From Ampelomyces quisqualis (Eukaryota > Ascomycota > Dothideomycetes > Pleosporales > Phaeosphaeriaceae), in NCBI GenBank assembly GCA_018398575.1, contig JAGTXZ010000011.1, forward strand, positions 2,852,001-2,916,000: 64,000 bases of DNA. The letters run 5' to 3'. Below are positions 25,650 through 35,466 of this stretch, piece after piece (position 1 is the first letter of the stretch; each line of letters opens with the position of its first letter). The notes under the pieces are model-generated. The model was not told where the DNA came from, searched no databases, and was given only the letters and a program-made list of their open reading frames with translations. The position numbers and the translations under genes were made by a program.

Positions 25650-26510
25650 ATGGCAACGCCACGCGACTCAAGCATCACCTCCTACTTCCCCGGCGGCGGA
25701 AAACCCGCTGGCAGCAAAATGGCCGCACGCACAAGCAAAGAAGCAGACACCTCAACCAACAAACCAGAGCCAAACGCGCACCCCAGATCTACAACCAAAC
25801 GCGCCCTCTCACCCGCACCCGCGCCCCCCTCCAAACACGCCAAACCATGCACCCCAGCCACCAGCATCTCAACCACGAAACAATTCTCCTACAACGACCT
25901 CCCCAGCACCTGGCGCACCTCGCCCTGGCCCTCACCCTCGCCCTCACCCTCGCCCATCATCCCTTCTCCACCCCCCAAAACCCTACACCTAACCCACCAC
26001 AATGCCAACATCTTCTCCCACCTCGCTCCCAACACCCTCCTCCTCCACGCCTGCAACACCCAGGGCGTATGGGGCGCAGGCATCGCCAAAGCGTTCAAGC
26101 AAACCTACCCCCGCGCCTACGAAACGCACCGCGAATTCTGTGTTGCGCAGAAAAAAGCCGGCAGGGACATTGTTGGGACCGCGCAGCTGATACGCACTGA
26201 CGAGCGCCGAGGCGAGGACGGGCATGGCCGGGGCGGCGTCTGGGTCGCGTGTCTTTTTACGAGTAGGTTGTATGGCAAGAGGCGCGATTCGCAGGGGGAC
26301 ATTGTGCGGAACACGGTGCGGGCGGTGGAGATGGTGCTTGAGTTGGTCGAGAAGGCTGAGCACGAGGGGTATGAGGTGGGCGAGGGCAGGATGTGCAAGG
26401 TGAATAGTGGCAAGTTTGGCGTCGAGTGGGGTGTTAGCGAAGCAGCGTTGACGGGCATTCATGTTCGGGAGGGATGGAGAGGGCGCATTGGGGTGTGGAG
26501 TGTGGAGTGA
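25650..26510 (+). CDS. POA1: POA1-like macro-domain ADP-ribose 1''-phosphate phosphatase
   Basis: This is a single-exon gene of 286 residues. Residues ~1-95 are a disordered Ser/Pro/Lys-rich extension, including a SPSPSPSP run, that yeast Poa1 lacks. The macro domain follows. Its ADP-ribose-binding loop is LHACNTQGVWGAGIAKAF (~134-151), and later a VWVACLFTSRLYG strand and a VNSGKFGVEW block match the Poa1 subfamily, which removes the phosphate from ADP-ribose 1''-phosphate made during tRNA splicing. The very N-terminus reads RDSSITSYFP, resembling a PCNA-interacting peptide with Asp in place of the first Gln. That motif and the long extension suggest a nuclear protein, which is inference. 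The start is the first Met, 31 nt after an upstream stop. Confidence 0.88.
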   Translation: MATPRDSSITSYFPGGGKPAGSKMAARTSKEADTSTNKPEPNAHPRSTTKRALSPAPAPPSKHAKPCTPATSISTTKQFSYNDLPSTWRTSPWPSPSPSPSPIIPSPPPKTLHLTHHNANIFSHLAPNTLLLHACNTQGVWGAGIAKAFKQTYPRAYETHREFCVAQKKAGRDIVGTAQLIRTDERRGEDGHGRGGVWVACLFTSRLYGKRRDSQGDIVRNTVRAVEMVLELVEKAEHEGYEVGEGRMCKVNSGKFGVEWGVSEAALTGIHVREGWRGRIGVWSVE

Positions 26511-26606
26511 GAAATCGCGCATGTTGTGGTATCCAGTGCAACGCCGTATGCAATGCAACACAAGCCACAAATCCTCTCTCGTCATCAGGCAATCCGCACT
26601 GCGCTC

Positions 26607-27571
26607 TCATTTCGTCCCGTTAATCGACGTGAACCCCCCCGCGCTCCTCCGCGTCGTGACCGTCGGCGCTGGAGCAGGCGCAGACACAGGCGCAGCTTTT
26701 GCCTCGACAGCAGGGCTCGCAGTCGTTTGTCGCGGCGGCCCACGCATTTCCATTTCCAACTGCATGGCCGCGGCGTCTTCTTCGGGCTCGCTGTCTTGCT
26801 CGCGCTCGTCCACGTCCATGGCATCGTGTGGTTTCGCGGCTGCGGCTGGTGTGGGCGAGCATGGTGACGGCGAGTTCCCATCTTCGCCCTGTCCAGCCCC
26901 ATTTTCCTGCGCGCCGGCCGTCGTCGTCGTGCCGTGCCCATCCATCCCCACAACCCTCTCCTTGCCCTTGCCCTTGCTCTTTCTAATCTCCCTGTCCCGC
27001 TCCTCCCGCTCCTCGCGCTTCTTCTTCGCGTCCTTCCACAGAATCGTCTTGGGCACGACATCCACGGCAAACTCGAGGTTGTCCGTCTTGGCGATGGCGC
27101 TGCTCACGTCGCGGTACTGGATGTTGCGGCGCGGCTTGCGCTCCGTCTTGACCACGTTGTGCGTCGTGGTGGCGAGGTGCTGGATGAACATTTCCGTCGC
27201 GAGCGCGATGGCGAAGGCGGCGTTCTTGGACACATTGAGGCGCTCTGGGTCGGCGTTGATGATTTTCTGCACGCGTGCGACGGGGAGGGTGTTAGCTGAT
27301 AGATAGGCAGAGGGGGTATGACAAGAGGCTGGAGGGTACTGGGAACAGGGCGCATCGTTGCAGTGAAAGCTGGGGTAGTTGACAGCTGGGGGGTAGTCTG
27401 AAGGCTGTGGGTCATCTAAGAGCTATGGGTGCGCTGAAGGCCTTGCGACCAACTGTTGATGATGGGCGGGCAGGGCGCAAGAGCTTGAGATAGTGCTATA
27501 TACTTACGTGGAAGCGACACATGGCCCGTGACCTCCTTCGAAGGCGCAATCGGTGTGTTGTTGTACGGCAT
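26607..27571 (-). CDS. Histone-fold protein, Dpb3/CHRAC15-like (CBF/NF-Y type)
   Basis: Exon 1 (27571-27508) and exon 2 (27295-26607) are separated by a 212-nt intron (GTAAGT...TATCAG), giving about 250 residues. The splice restores [20 protein letters not shown], the first helix of the fold; a closer acceptor at GTGCAG would break the frame. The histone fold spans ~22-100 and ends in a [14 protein letters not shown] block, like the FLADILPKKIL of CHRAC15. A basic stretch rich in Lys, Arg and Glu follows (~105-135), then a low-complexity tail with [15 protein letters not shown]. Such proteins pair with a Dpb4-like partner either in DNA polymerase epsilon or in ISWI-type remodellers; which complex this one serves cannot be decided from sequence alone. 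It is divergent from the carboxypeptidase gene. Confidence 0.85.
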
Positions 27572-27997
27572 CTTTGCGCAAGTGCTGGTCGAGGTCTAGT
27601 TGTGCGGCAGGCGCGTCGCGATCATGCGGTTTTCTGCGCGTTTTTGGTGTCTGGGCGGCAGCAACAGGGTGTTGACACGTGCAGTCGCGTGGTGTTACAG
27701 TTTCGGATACAGGCGTGTTCGTGGTGTTTGGAGTGTGGCGTTGGTGTTCAAGGTGTGATGCAGTCCTGTCAAACACTCCGAGCGTTCACTGTGGGGCTGC
27801 GGGCCAGTCCCGCGTCCAAAGGCTTAGCTTACTCCTTCGGGCAAGGTGTCTGGAACCTTGATGATGCCGACCAGACCGCCGTCTTTCACACACTACAACA
27901 CCGCTCTCATCGCCGCATTTCGACCATCGACTTCCGGTCTTTGCATCGATTTGGTGCCCCTCATCGTCTTGCAACTGATGCTTATACCCGCCAAGCC
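27572..27997. promoter_or_regulatory. Divergent promoter: histone-fold gene / serine carboxypeptidase
   Basis: A 426-bp gap between divergent start codons. Open frames run through it on the plus strand upstream of the carboxypeptidase Met, but they lack features, and the signal peptide begins at 27998. No clear TATA box was seen. Confidence 0.45.
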
Positions 27998-29513
27998 ATG
28001 AACTTTCTTGTCTCTGCCCTTTTGGTAGCAGGCGCTGTCGCATCCGATTATTCCCAGATACCATTCCAAGAGACGCCAGAAGTCGAAGGCTTTCAGACCT
28101 ACCAAAGCCAGTACTCTGAGGAGCACAGCATCCGCATCAGGCATCAACAAAACGACACTCTTTGTGACGCTCGCTCCAAGCAGTACACGGGATGGCTCGA
28201 CGTTGGAGGCAAGCACCTCTTCTTTTGGTACTTTGAGTCGCAGGACATGCCGTCAGAAGACCCACTGCTGCTGTGGCTCACAGGTGGCCCAGGAGGCTCA
28301 TCGATGATTGGCCTCTTGCAAGAGCTAGGACCCTGCTTGATCAACGACCACGGTAATGGCACAGTGCACAACAGGTACGGATGGAGCAAGAATGCGAACA
28401 TCATCTTTGTCGATCAACCGGCGGGTGTGGGTTTCAGTTATCTGGACAAGGACATACCGTTGCCCGCGACCAGCTTCACAGCTGCAGAGGACATGCATCA
28501 CTTCCTGCAATTGTTCACTAGCGACGTGTTTCCAGACCTTCGTCATCGCGAGTTCCATATCACTGGAGAAAGCTATGCTGTGAGTATGTTGGGCAATGGC
28601 AACAATGAACGCTGACAGAATTCAGGGCCATTACGTGCCAACACTTGGTGCGCAGATAGTGTCACAGAACCAACTGTATCCAAAACGAACACAAGTCAAC
28701 CTCCAGTCCATATTTGTAGGCAACGGCTATGTGTCACCCTTAGACACTGCATTCGGATATTGGGAGACGCTCTGCACTACCAACCCCGGCATCGAATCAC
28801 CCATCTTCAACCAAACACGCTGCGACATCATGGCAACTCATCTTCCACGCTGTATGGACCTAACCAGAGTATGCTACAATCATCCAGATGTCGAAATTTG
28901 CCAGGCAGCCAACAAAGTATGCTGGGAGGGAGTCATCGAACACTATGACGGCGAGTCTGGTGGCGAGGGTGGCCGCAACCGATTCGACATTACGCACCCT
29001 TGCGTCACACCAGATGACCTTTGCTACAAAGAGATCTCAAACGTCAACAAGTACCTTAACTTACCATGGGTCGTTGAAGCGCTTGCCGTGCCAAAAGCCG
29101 TCGCCAACTACAGCGTCATCTCAGAAGACATTGCGTACGCATTCGACCTCACAGCCGACGGAGCAATCAGCACACAGCCTCAAGTGCTCTATCTCCTCGA
29201 CAACGGCATCGACGTCCTCTTCTACCAGGGAAATCTCGATCTTGCATGCAACACTGCGGGTAATTTACAATGGGCCAACTCGATGGCCTGGAAGGGTCAG
29301 CCAGCGTTCGTAGCGCAGCCTAAGAGACCTTGGAAGAATTCTGGCAAAGAGGTGGGATGGTTCAAGGAAGTCAGGACTGAGACAAGGAGTGGGAGAGAGA
29401 CGACGTTTGCTATGGGCACTATCGATGGAGCGGGGCATTTGGTGCCGTATGATAAGCCTGAGGAGGCACTCGCGATGGTGGGGAAGTGGTTGTCGAAGAG
29501 GAGTTTTGCATGA
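27998..29513 (+). CDS. Secreted serine carboxypeptidase (peptidase family S10)
   Basis: Two exons, 27998-28579 and 28626-29513, are joined across a 46-nt intron (GTGAGT, GCTGAC branch, TTCAG) that splits GESYA|GHYVP. The product has about 489 residues. A signal peptide ([15 protein letters not shown]) indicates secretion or vacuolar delivery, and several Asn-X-Ser/Thr sites are present. The catalytic triad is visible: Ser in GESYAG (~192), Asp in GNLDLACNT (~399) and His in [15 protein letters not shown] (~465). The oxyanion/carboxylate-binding stretch reads [10 protein letters not shown] instead of the usual WLNGGPGCSS, so the Asn that contacts the substrate carboxylate and a disulfide cysteine are changed. 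ELGPC and GES retain the other carboxylate-binding acids. No C-terminal membrane helix is seen, which argues against Kex1. Confidence 0.95.
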
Positions 29514-30271
29514 ACACATCTCATAAGCTGTCGTCTATTGGGAGAGTCATGATAGCGCCTATCCGTGTTCCTGGCGGGCGTAGTCAGCACCAACTCCTCG
29601 TGCATCACTCCCGAGTTCGACACCGTCTGAACGAGAGAAACGTCGTTGCACCCTTCCACCGCCACTCAGCTTGGTCTCTTGTTACTGTTCAAGCCCTCTT
29701 GTTGCTATTCTTCTAGTCGAATCCAGCTTTCGAGAAACACATCTCAAAGTCTGTCGGCAAAACGATGTCCGCTAGAACAGGATGAGCATGTGCAAGCGAT
29801 ACTCTCTCTGACCGCAAGACACCACCACGGTGAGCCTCCCTTGCCACTCAGATTCAATGAAGGCTAACCTGGCTGCAGGATTGTGTCTCTCCACAACTCC
29901 GTGGGCATACGCATGCGCAAATGCGGAGAGTTCTACTGCGAAACCATCAAAAAAGCTTACTATCGGAAGCGTCTTCGCCTACCGATTTAGACCAAGCTGC
30001 AACCGTGTACCAGCGGACTCATGCCATTTCTCTGCCACTAGTCAAACATTCAAAGACGATATCCTGGAGGTAGCCCATGAAGCCGGCAACGTAATTTCTT
30101 GCTGGAACACGGTGAGCGGACCGAAAAAGCCAGAGACCAATGACCACTTTGGAATGTTCGCAGATGCACGACTGCCTACTCAGACGTGTGTCAGATCTAT
30201 CATGCCCTCTAGCACTACCAACAGTACACGTGAGAAGACGCCATAGCCACAAAATATCAATCAAGGGAGCG
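29514..30271. other. Unresolved region upstream of locus B with exon-like pieces
   Basis: A well-formed intron lies at 29830-29878 (GTGAGC, GGCTAACC branch, CTGCAG). Upstream, one frame reads LEQDEHVQAILSLTARHHH. Downstream, several frames stay open; one gives SVGIRMRKCGEFYCETIKKA, another DDILEVAHEAGNVISCW. This may be 5' coding sequence of the gene whose 3' part is at 30272-31039. I cannot choose one model. Confidence 0.3.
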
Positions 30272-31039
30272 ATGATGAAACGCAATGCGCAGGCAGCTGA
30301 ATCGATTATAGCGGCGTATTCAGAGTCCCCATCTGTTCACGAGCGTGGCGAGACAGAAAGAACAAATGAGCGTGCTTCGAAACCGCTCAGCGCCATGGAA
30401 TTCCTGGATTCCGAGCCTGAATCCGAGTCGGAACCCAAAGGTGAAGTCAAAGACGTCGCTGTCATCTCTGACAAGGTCCTTGATAATCTACCAGGTAGAA
30501 AAGGCTGTACATAGCGCACACGTCGCCACACACAACGCCACTATTACCAACCTCAATCACCGTCTCACGCCCGCTACCACCAAATCTCACGACATAAAAC
30601 TAAAATTCTCAACGAATCCAACCAACCGCTCAGACACGATTCTCCGTCTGCGGCAACTTGCTCCGCGCTCGCGTCTATCGACGCTCGTATGGAAACTCTG
30701 GGAACAGCTCGGATTCACATGGCCGAGATCAAAGCTATGCTCAAAGACACTCAGACCGCGCTTGGAGTCCAAATCGCAAATGCCGAGACAGCCAGGATGA
30801 GTGCAAAAGAGGCGCTGGGTGTCGCTGAGCAGCAGGAAAAGGATACGAAGAAGCGCAAAGTAGATGTTGAAGAGGAGGGGGGATTCATGGCAGGTGTGGC
30901 ACTAGGGATGGCGCTTAGGCGAGCGAACAAGAAAACGAGGAGATTTGAGATTGATAGTCTTGCTGCGGCGGGTTTGAGAAGAGAAGACTTGCTTGCGCTG
31001 ATGCGACGGTTGATCGAGTTTGGTTTGGCGGTCAAGTAG
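30272..31039 (+). CDS. Lineage-specific coiled-coil protein with GGFxAGVAxGMAL motif (locus B)
   Basis: This is the paralogue of the gene at 1244-1786. The reading frame opens with MMKRNAQAAESIIAAY and an acidic Ser/Glu stretch (SEPESESEPKGE), then meets an in-frame TAG at 30512-30514. The same frame continues open to 31039. A 39-nt in-frame segment (30476-30514) begins with GT and ends with TAG and could be a very short intron, or the gene is interrupted. After it come a TKILNES block, SALASIDARMETL, a charged helix with coiled-coil character, and GGFMAGVALGMALRRANKK. Unlike locus A it adds a C-terminal helical segment (LAAAGLRREDLLALMRRLI). Homology to locus A extends over about 120 residues. 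Function unknown. Confidence 0.55.
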
Positions 31040-31319
31040 GGAGCCGCTCTCTGATGTGCGGCGTTTTGTGTCTGCAGGGCTGGGGCAAAAAGATCGTTCC
31101 TTTGGCGCGTTCTGACAACACATGCTAGATGGCTCATGTGTTGGCTGGGTGTGCATGAACCTGCATGGTTGACATGGTTGCATGACCTCATATTGATTAC
31201 AAAATTATGCGTGTCCTGAATCCTCTTTTCACCGCCGTACCCAAGAGTCCATGACCATGCGAAACGGCAGGACACAGTCTGCTCAACACTCCTTTGCGAC
31301 GGCCAGAGTCCTTCCTTGC
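31040..31319. other. Convergent 3' intergenic region
   Basis: 280 bp lie between the convergent stops of locus B (+) and the following minus-strand gene. Nothing beyond expected 3' UTR sequence is seen. Confidence 0.5.
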
Positions 31320-33221
31320 CTATGGGTTCTTGTACCCCACTCCACTCAACCGCCTATACTTCTCCAAGCGCATCTGTTTCCTCCTCTCCGCCGCCTGCCC
31401 GCGCACTTTGGTCAGCTCGTCATGTTTCCTCTGCCAGCCAATCATGAACGTCTGACTCTTCGCACGCTGCTGTTCCAGCCACTCCCGCGCCTCCGCATGC
31501 TGATGCTCCTTGAACTTCCTCAGACGCGCGTCCATGTCTTCTTTGAATCTCTTCTCCTCTTCTGCTTGCTTGGCCATGAGGTTCTGCGTGTCGAGCGCCT
31601 CTTGCTCCAGGAAGCCGTCTTTTTCAAACTCGTGGAATTCCAGCTGTTCGTCGAGTTGGTTTACTTGGGCGGTCACGGAGGTGAGGGAATCGTCGTCGGC
31701 AGTGCGCTTAGTGCCCCGTGTTGCAGGAGATGGCGGGGCGCGGGGAGGTGTTGTGGAAGCGTGCGGCTCAGGTCTAGGCACAACCTGCCGTGGGGTCTTT
31801 CGTGCAGCGGAACAACGGTCTTGGGCCGTTTGTGATTCGCCATGCCGAGGCGGTGTCGAGTGAGGGGTTCGAGCTGCGAGGGCCGGAGCATGGGGAAATG
31901 TGACCGCTGACGCGATTCTCGGTGATACTCTTGACCGTGAGCGCAGGGTGTTTGATTGAAGGGAATTCTTGCCGATCGGACTGCTAGAGGATGGCCGACT
32001 TGAAACACTGGGCTTAAACTTGCTCCTCTTGATCGGTTGCGCCTTGGGAGGTATCTGATTGGCGATATAGTTTAGTGTGTCCAGGAATCGTGCAGCATAG
32101 TTTGGCTCATATTCTAGGAGATTGTTGATTTTTCCGCTAGCGACAAAGTACCACTTCACCAGGATCTCGAGTCGCTCTTCTTCGGACTTGGAAAGTGAAT
32201 CACACGTGCTGTCATATGTTTTGTCGAAAGGATGGATCACGTTCTGAGCTGCAAGATCTTTGCTTGGCAAAGCAACCCCACTGGCCTTGCCGCGTCGTGA
32301 TCTGTACCAATATTGGACCATATAAGTGTCATTGACAGCCTTTAGATGAGCATATATGTCGGCATTGTCTCGGCTGGTCTTGCCAACAAGCAGCCTGTAG
32401 GGCAACGAATCAAGAGTGATCTTGCCCTCATACCAATCGAGCTTCTTCCACTCGCTGATATTCTTGAGGAGATGGGTGTAATTCTCCTGCGCCAGAAGGT
32501 CGTACAGAGTATCACAGTCAGCAATGAAGCTTCCCTCCGATCTTTGCAGAAGTTGACGCTTCTTATGTGATGCAGCAGCAAGTGTCGATACACTCTCGTC
32601 TTGTGCACTACGCCGTGCCGAGCGGAGACCATTGGTAGAACCGTTCCCGGGAGCTTCTGGGCTCTCTTGAACAGCATCATTTTCTCCTCGTGCTTCACTT
32701 CTGGTCGACCGTGCGTCCTCCCTTGGCATTCGAGACTCGACAGCTTGCAACGCTTTGTAGAAGACTTTGCACCAGTCGTCAAGGTTGCCAGCGATTGCAG
32801 AATGGAGTAGACCTTTGGTCATAAAATACCACTTGACGATGTAGCTGAACCTGCGCTTCTCTGTCTTGGCAGTGCCGGCGTTGTACTTGAATGGTGGTCT
32901 GAGTTCTAGAACATCGAGGTAGTCTTGAGATAGTGAGACGATCGAAGCCCCTGACCAAAACCGACCACTCGGCTTAGAGCAGTATCGAATTTCGGGTGCT
33001 TTGTCGCCCGATTGTGTGAAGAAAGCAACGATGTCGCGGCTGTCGACAGTCGCAAGGACAAGGCCCATGGGAACATGTGCTAGAGGATGTGCTTCGAAAG
33101 GAGTCCATTCCAGAGAGTCGTATGGTGGCAAGACGTCCAGGAGGTGCTGTCCGTCATGATTCTCCCGAATGCGTTGTTCCACTTGCGCGACCGACATGTT
33201 TTGGTGGGATGCGAGGGTCAA
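31320..33221 (-). CDS. Unknown protein with two related VKWYF-containing segments and a C-terminal coiled coil
   Basis: A single open frame of 633 residues; an alternative start is the Met nine codons in (33197). I do not recognise a named family. Two segments look like diverged copies of one domain: about 20-160, with a globular start (SLEWTPFEAHPLAHVPMGLV) and ending RRFSYIVKWYFMTKGLL, and about 255-395, ending RLEILVKWYFVASGKINNLL followed by a similar helix. Between them is a charged Arg/Ser/Glu linker. Residues ~395-515 are Ser/Pro/Arg-rich and probably disordered, with repeated TPP/TPR-type sites. Residues ~520-625 form a strongly charged helix rich in Glu, Lys, Arg and Gln, with coiled-coil character. 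The arrangement suggests a nuclear scaffold or chromatin-associated protein, but that is a guess. Confidence 0.8.
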   Translation of the reverse strand: MTLASHQNMSVAQVEQRIRENHDGQHLLDVLPPYDSLEWTPFEAHPLAHVPMGLVLATVDSRDIVAFFTQSGDKAPEIRYCSKPSGRFWSGASIVSLSQDYLDVLELRPPFKYNAGTAKTEKRRFSYIVKWYFMTKGLLHSAIAGNLDDWCKVFYKALQAVESRMPREDARSTRSEARGENDAVQESPEAPGNGSTNGLRSARRSAQDESVSTLAAASHKKRQLLQRSEGSFIADCDTLYDLLAQENYTHLLKNISEWKKLDWYEGKITLDSLPYRLLVGKTSRDNADIYAHLKAVNDTYMVQYWYRSRRGKASGVALPSKDLAAQNVIHPFDKTYDSTCDSLSKSEEERLEILVKWYFVASGKINNLLEYEPNYAARFLDTLNYIANQIPPKAQPIKRSKFKPSVSSRPSSSSPIGKNSLQSNTLRSRSRVSPRIASAVTFPHAPALAARTPHSTPPRHGESQTAQDRCSAARKTPRQVVPRPEPHASTTPPRAPPSPATRGTKRTADDDSLTSVTAQVNQLDEQLEFHEFEKDGFLEQEALDTQNLMAKQAEEEKRFKEDMDARLRKFKEHQHAEAREWLEQQRAKSQTFMIGWQRKHDELTKVRGQAAERRKQMRLEKYRRLSGVGYKNP

Positions 33222-34056
33222 GTGCGCAAGGTGGGCAATGCGTCGGTCTGGCGGACACGTGCTTTCGTGTGGCGCTAGGCTCTATATGTATTGGACCCCG
33301 GATTCTTCATCTTGTGTCGACACATGAGTGAATGTTCAGGCAGCGCACTGGAGGGACGGCAGCTGTCTCGTGCCCAGCTCGAGTTTCTGATTCGGCCTGA
33401 GCGTCATGCGTGCCGTCTTCCCTAGGTGGGGGTGCAAAAGTTAGTCAAGGCGCGCATGCCTACCAGCACTTGTCCAGTGGTCCTTGAGCAAAACGTGTTG
33501 TTTGCGTCAGCCACCTGCGGAATGCTGCAGTATCTTGGTATCTCGATGCTGGTGTTGGTAGTATTGGGCGCGACATGCGAAGGAAAATAACTGGGGTGCT
33601 GTAGGCCATTTTAGGGGTGTTTCTCGGGCGTTATGTTGAACGCCAAGCCTGTGTTTGTAAGCCCTTACCTAAGAGATGCTGACATAGCTCGGACCAAAGC
33701 CCCAGCCACGTGACGGCCGCTAGACTCGGTAAGCGCCGTCACAATCTCTCGTGACACACGGCAAGCGGCCAGACGCTGTTCATCGACATTCATGCCGTGG
33801 GATGGCGGTGTCGCAACCATGTTCTGTCGCACTGCCCATGTCCTACAGCTCATGCCTGACAGGAATCTCATGTCCCGGGCAGCTGACGGGGTCTACCGGG
33901 TAACTAGGCTTGGCGAATGACGGAGGGCTCTCCTGACGAGAGCCACGCCGCACCTCGACACCAGCTCGTAAAGACCGACTTTTTGGCCGGCTGAGGCCCA
34001 GACACTGGCTCCTGTATTCTTCTGCAGCAGATGATATACCACCACCGGTAGCGGCG
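33222..34056. other. Intergenic region between two divergent genes
   Basis: 835 bp separate the divergent starts. Minus-strand open frames at 33665-33871 and 33843-34230 have no recognisable features and partly overlap the next gene. It probably contains both promoters. No RNA gene was recognised. Confidence 0.45.
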
Positions 34057-35466
34057 ATGCTCGCACGTGGGATTCCGCGGCCGGGGCGCCTCCTCGTGGT
34101 CATCATGGTTGTCTACGGCTTCACGTGGATCAAGGGCTGGCCGCGATACTACGACGAAGAAGAGCTCCCGCCAAGCATGCGGCCGCAATCTGGAAGCGCT
34201 CTGGGTCCGCACCGCGTGGGCCACGACCACCTTGTCGTCTCGGTCTTGACGACTGCGACCGACGTCTACACGAAACTTGCGCCATCGCTATCCTATCTTT
34301 TCGACGAGGACAAGGACCCCACGCTCCTCTTTGCCGACTTGCAGATGAACGTGGGCGAATGGCCTGTGTTTGACGTGCTGTTTGGATACACGACAGACTT
34401 CATCGGGGCGAACAAGGAGCTGGAGCGATACCGACAGCAGGTCGACTATGCGCGCAAGAGTATACCGCTGAGCAGGGCGAGGAAGGAGAACCCCCAGGAA
34501 GAGGCCCTAGTCCAGGCGGCGCTGCACAAATACAAAATCCTGCAGGCCATGGCACGTGCGTGGGACTACCGACCCGACCGCAGCTGGTATGCTTTCGTGG
34601 CCGACGACACCTTTGTCGACAGGGTGAACACGTTGGATTGGCTGGCGCAGTACAACCCCATGACGAAGTGGTTCTTTGGCAACCCGCCCGTCTCAGGCGT
34701 GCCAGACGGCTTCGCAAGCGGAGGCAACTCGTTCGTCCTGTCTGCCGGCGCCATGAAGGCGCTGTTCAAGGAGCGCAAGAACGTCATCAATAACTGGGAA
34801 CACCACATGACCGAGTACAACTCGGCATTCGACCTGGTGTTTGCCGTCCTGCAGGCAGAGCTCAATCTCAGCCTGACCGCCGCCTATCCCGGCATTTCTG
34901 GCGCCGACCCCAGCACCGTGCCCTTCTCGCCCGCAGTATGGTGCAAACGAGTCATGATGATGCACCACGTCCCAGCAGACATGGCAAGTGATCTCTATCT
35001 CCTCCGCAAGAACCGAACCGAAAACCACATCGAAAAGCCTCTTCTGTTCGCCGACCTTTGGGAGCGCTTCATGGCCCCAGAAGACTTGGGCCATAACCGC
35101 ACCGACTGGGACAACTTGTCGTCAGACTCCTCCAACGCGCGATGGAACATTCTTTTCCAAAGCGACGATCCCAACGACGGTCACGCGCCCAACGGCGAAG
35201 CATCTCCCGAGGCCTGCGCAGCTTCGTGCGAGAGTAGCGAGTACTGCATGCAGTGGTCCTACTCGTCTATCCCCCAGAAGAATTGGAACGAAAATGACGA
35301 GACAAAGTGCCATCTCAGTAGCAGTCTGCGATTCGGTACGTATTCGCCGCCGCAGGAGGCGGAGGTCAATGGGACGAAGAAATTGAAGACGTGGAAGAGT
35401 GGGTGGAAGAAGGATCGGTTTACAGCTTGGGCGAATCACCAGCGATGTAAGAATCCGGCACAGTGA
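34057..35466 (+). CDS. GT31-like type II membrane glycosyltransferase with Cys-rich (PAN/apple-like) tail
   Basis: A single exon encodes 469 residues. The N-terminus is a signal anchor (GRLLVVIMVVYGFTWI, ~10-25) preceded by Arg, so the enzyme is expected to sit in the Golgi with its catalytic domain in the lumen. FVADDTFVD (~180) carries the acidic metal/nucleotide-sugar motif of fringe-type glycosyltransferases, and ASGGNSFVLSAGAMKAL (~220) is the following conserved glycine loop. Tryptophan- and histidine-containing blocks (WCKRVMMMHHV) come after. Residues ~380-440 have four cysteines (ACAASCESSEYC...KC), the spacing of a PAN/apple-like module. Fungal proteins of this build are annotated as GT31 or fringe-like; the sugar and acceptor are unknown. 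Three Asn-X-Ser/Thr sites lie in the C-terminal half. Confidence 0.85.
   Translation: MLARGIPRPGRLLVVIMVVYGFTWIKGWPRYYDEEELPPSMRPQSGSALGPHRVGHDHLVVSVLTTATDVYTKLAPSLSYLFDEDKDPTLLFADLQMNVGEWPVFDVLFGYTTDFIGANKELERYRQQVDYARKSIPLSRARKENPQEEALVQAALHKYKILQAMARAWDYRPDRSWYAFVADDTFVDRVNTLDWLAQYNPMTKWFFGNPPVSGVPDGFASGGNSFVLSAGAMKALFKERKNVINNWEHHMTEYNSAFDLVFAVLQAELNLSLTAAYPGISGADPSTVPFSPAVWCKRVMMMHHVPADMASDLYLLRKNRTENHIEKPLLFADLWERFMAPEDLGHNRTDWDNLSSDSSNARWNILFQSDDPNDGHAPNGEASPEACAASCESSEYCMQWSYSSIPQKNWNENDETKCHLSSSLRFGTYSPPQEAEVNGTKKLKTWKSGWKKDRFTAWANHQRCKNPAQ

Noticed and set aside
33665..34230. Minus-strand open frames upstream of and overlapping the glycosyltransferase start
   Set aside because: They overlap coding sequence on the other strand and show no recognisable features.
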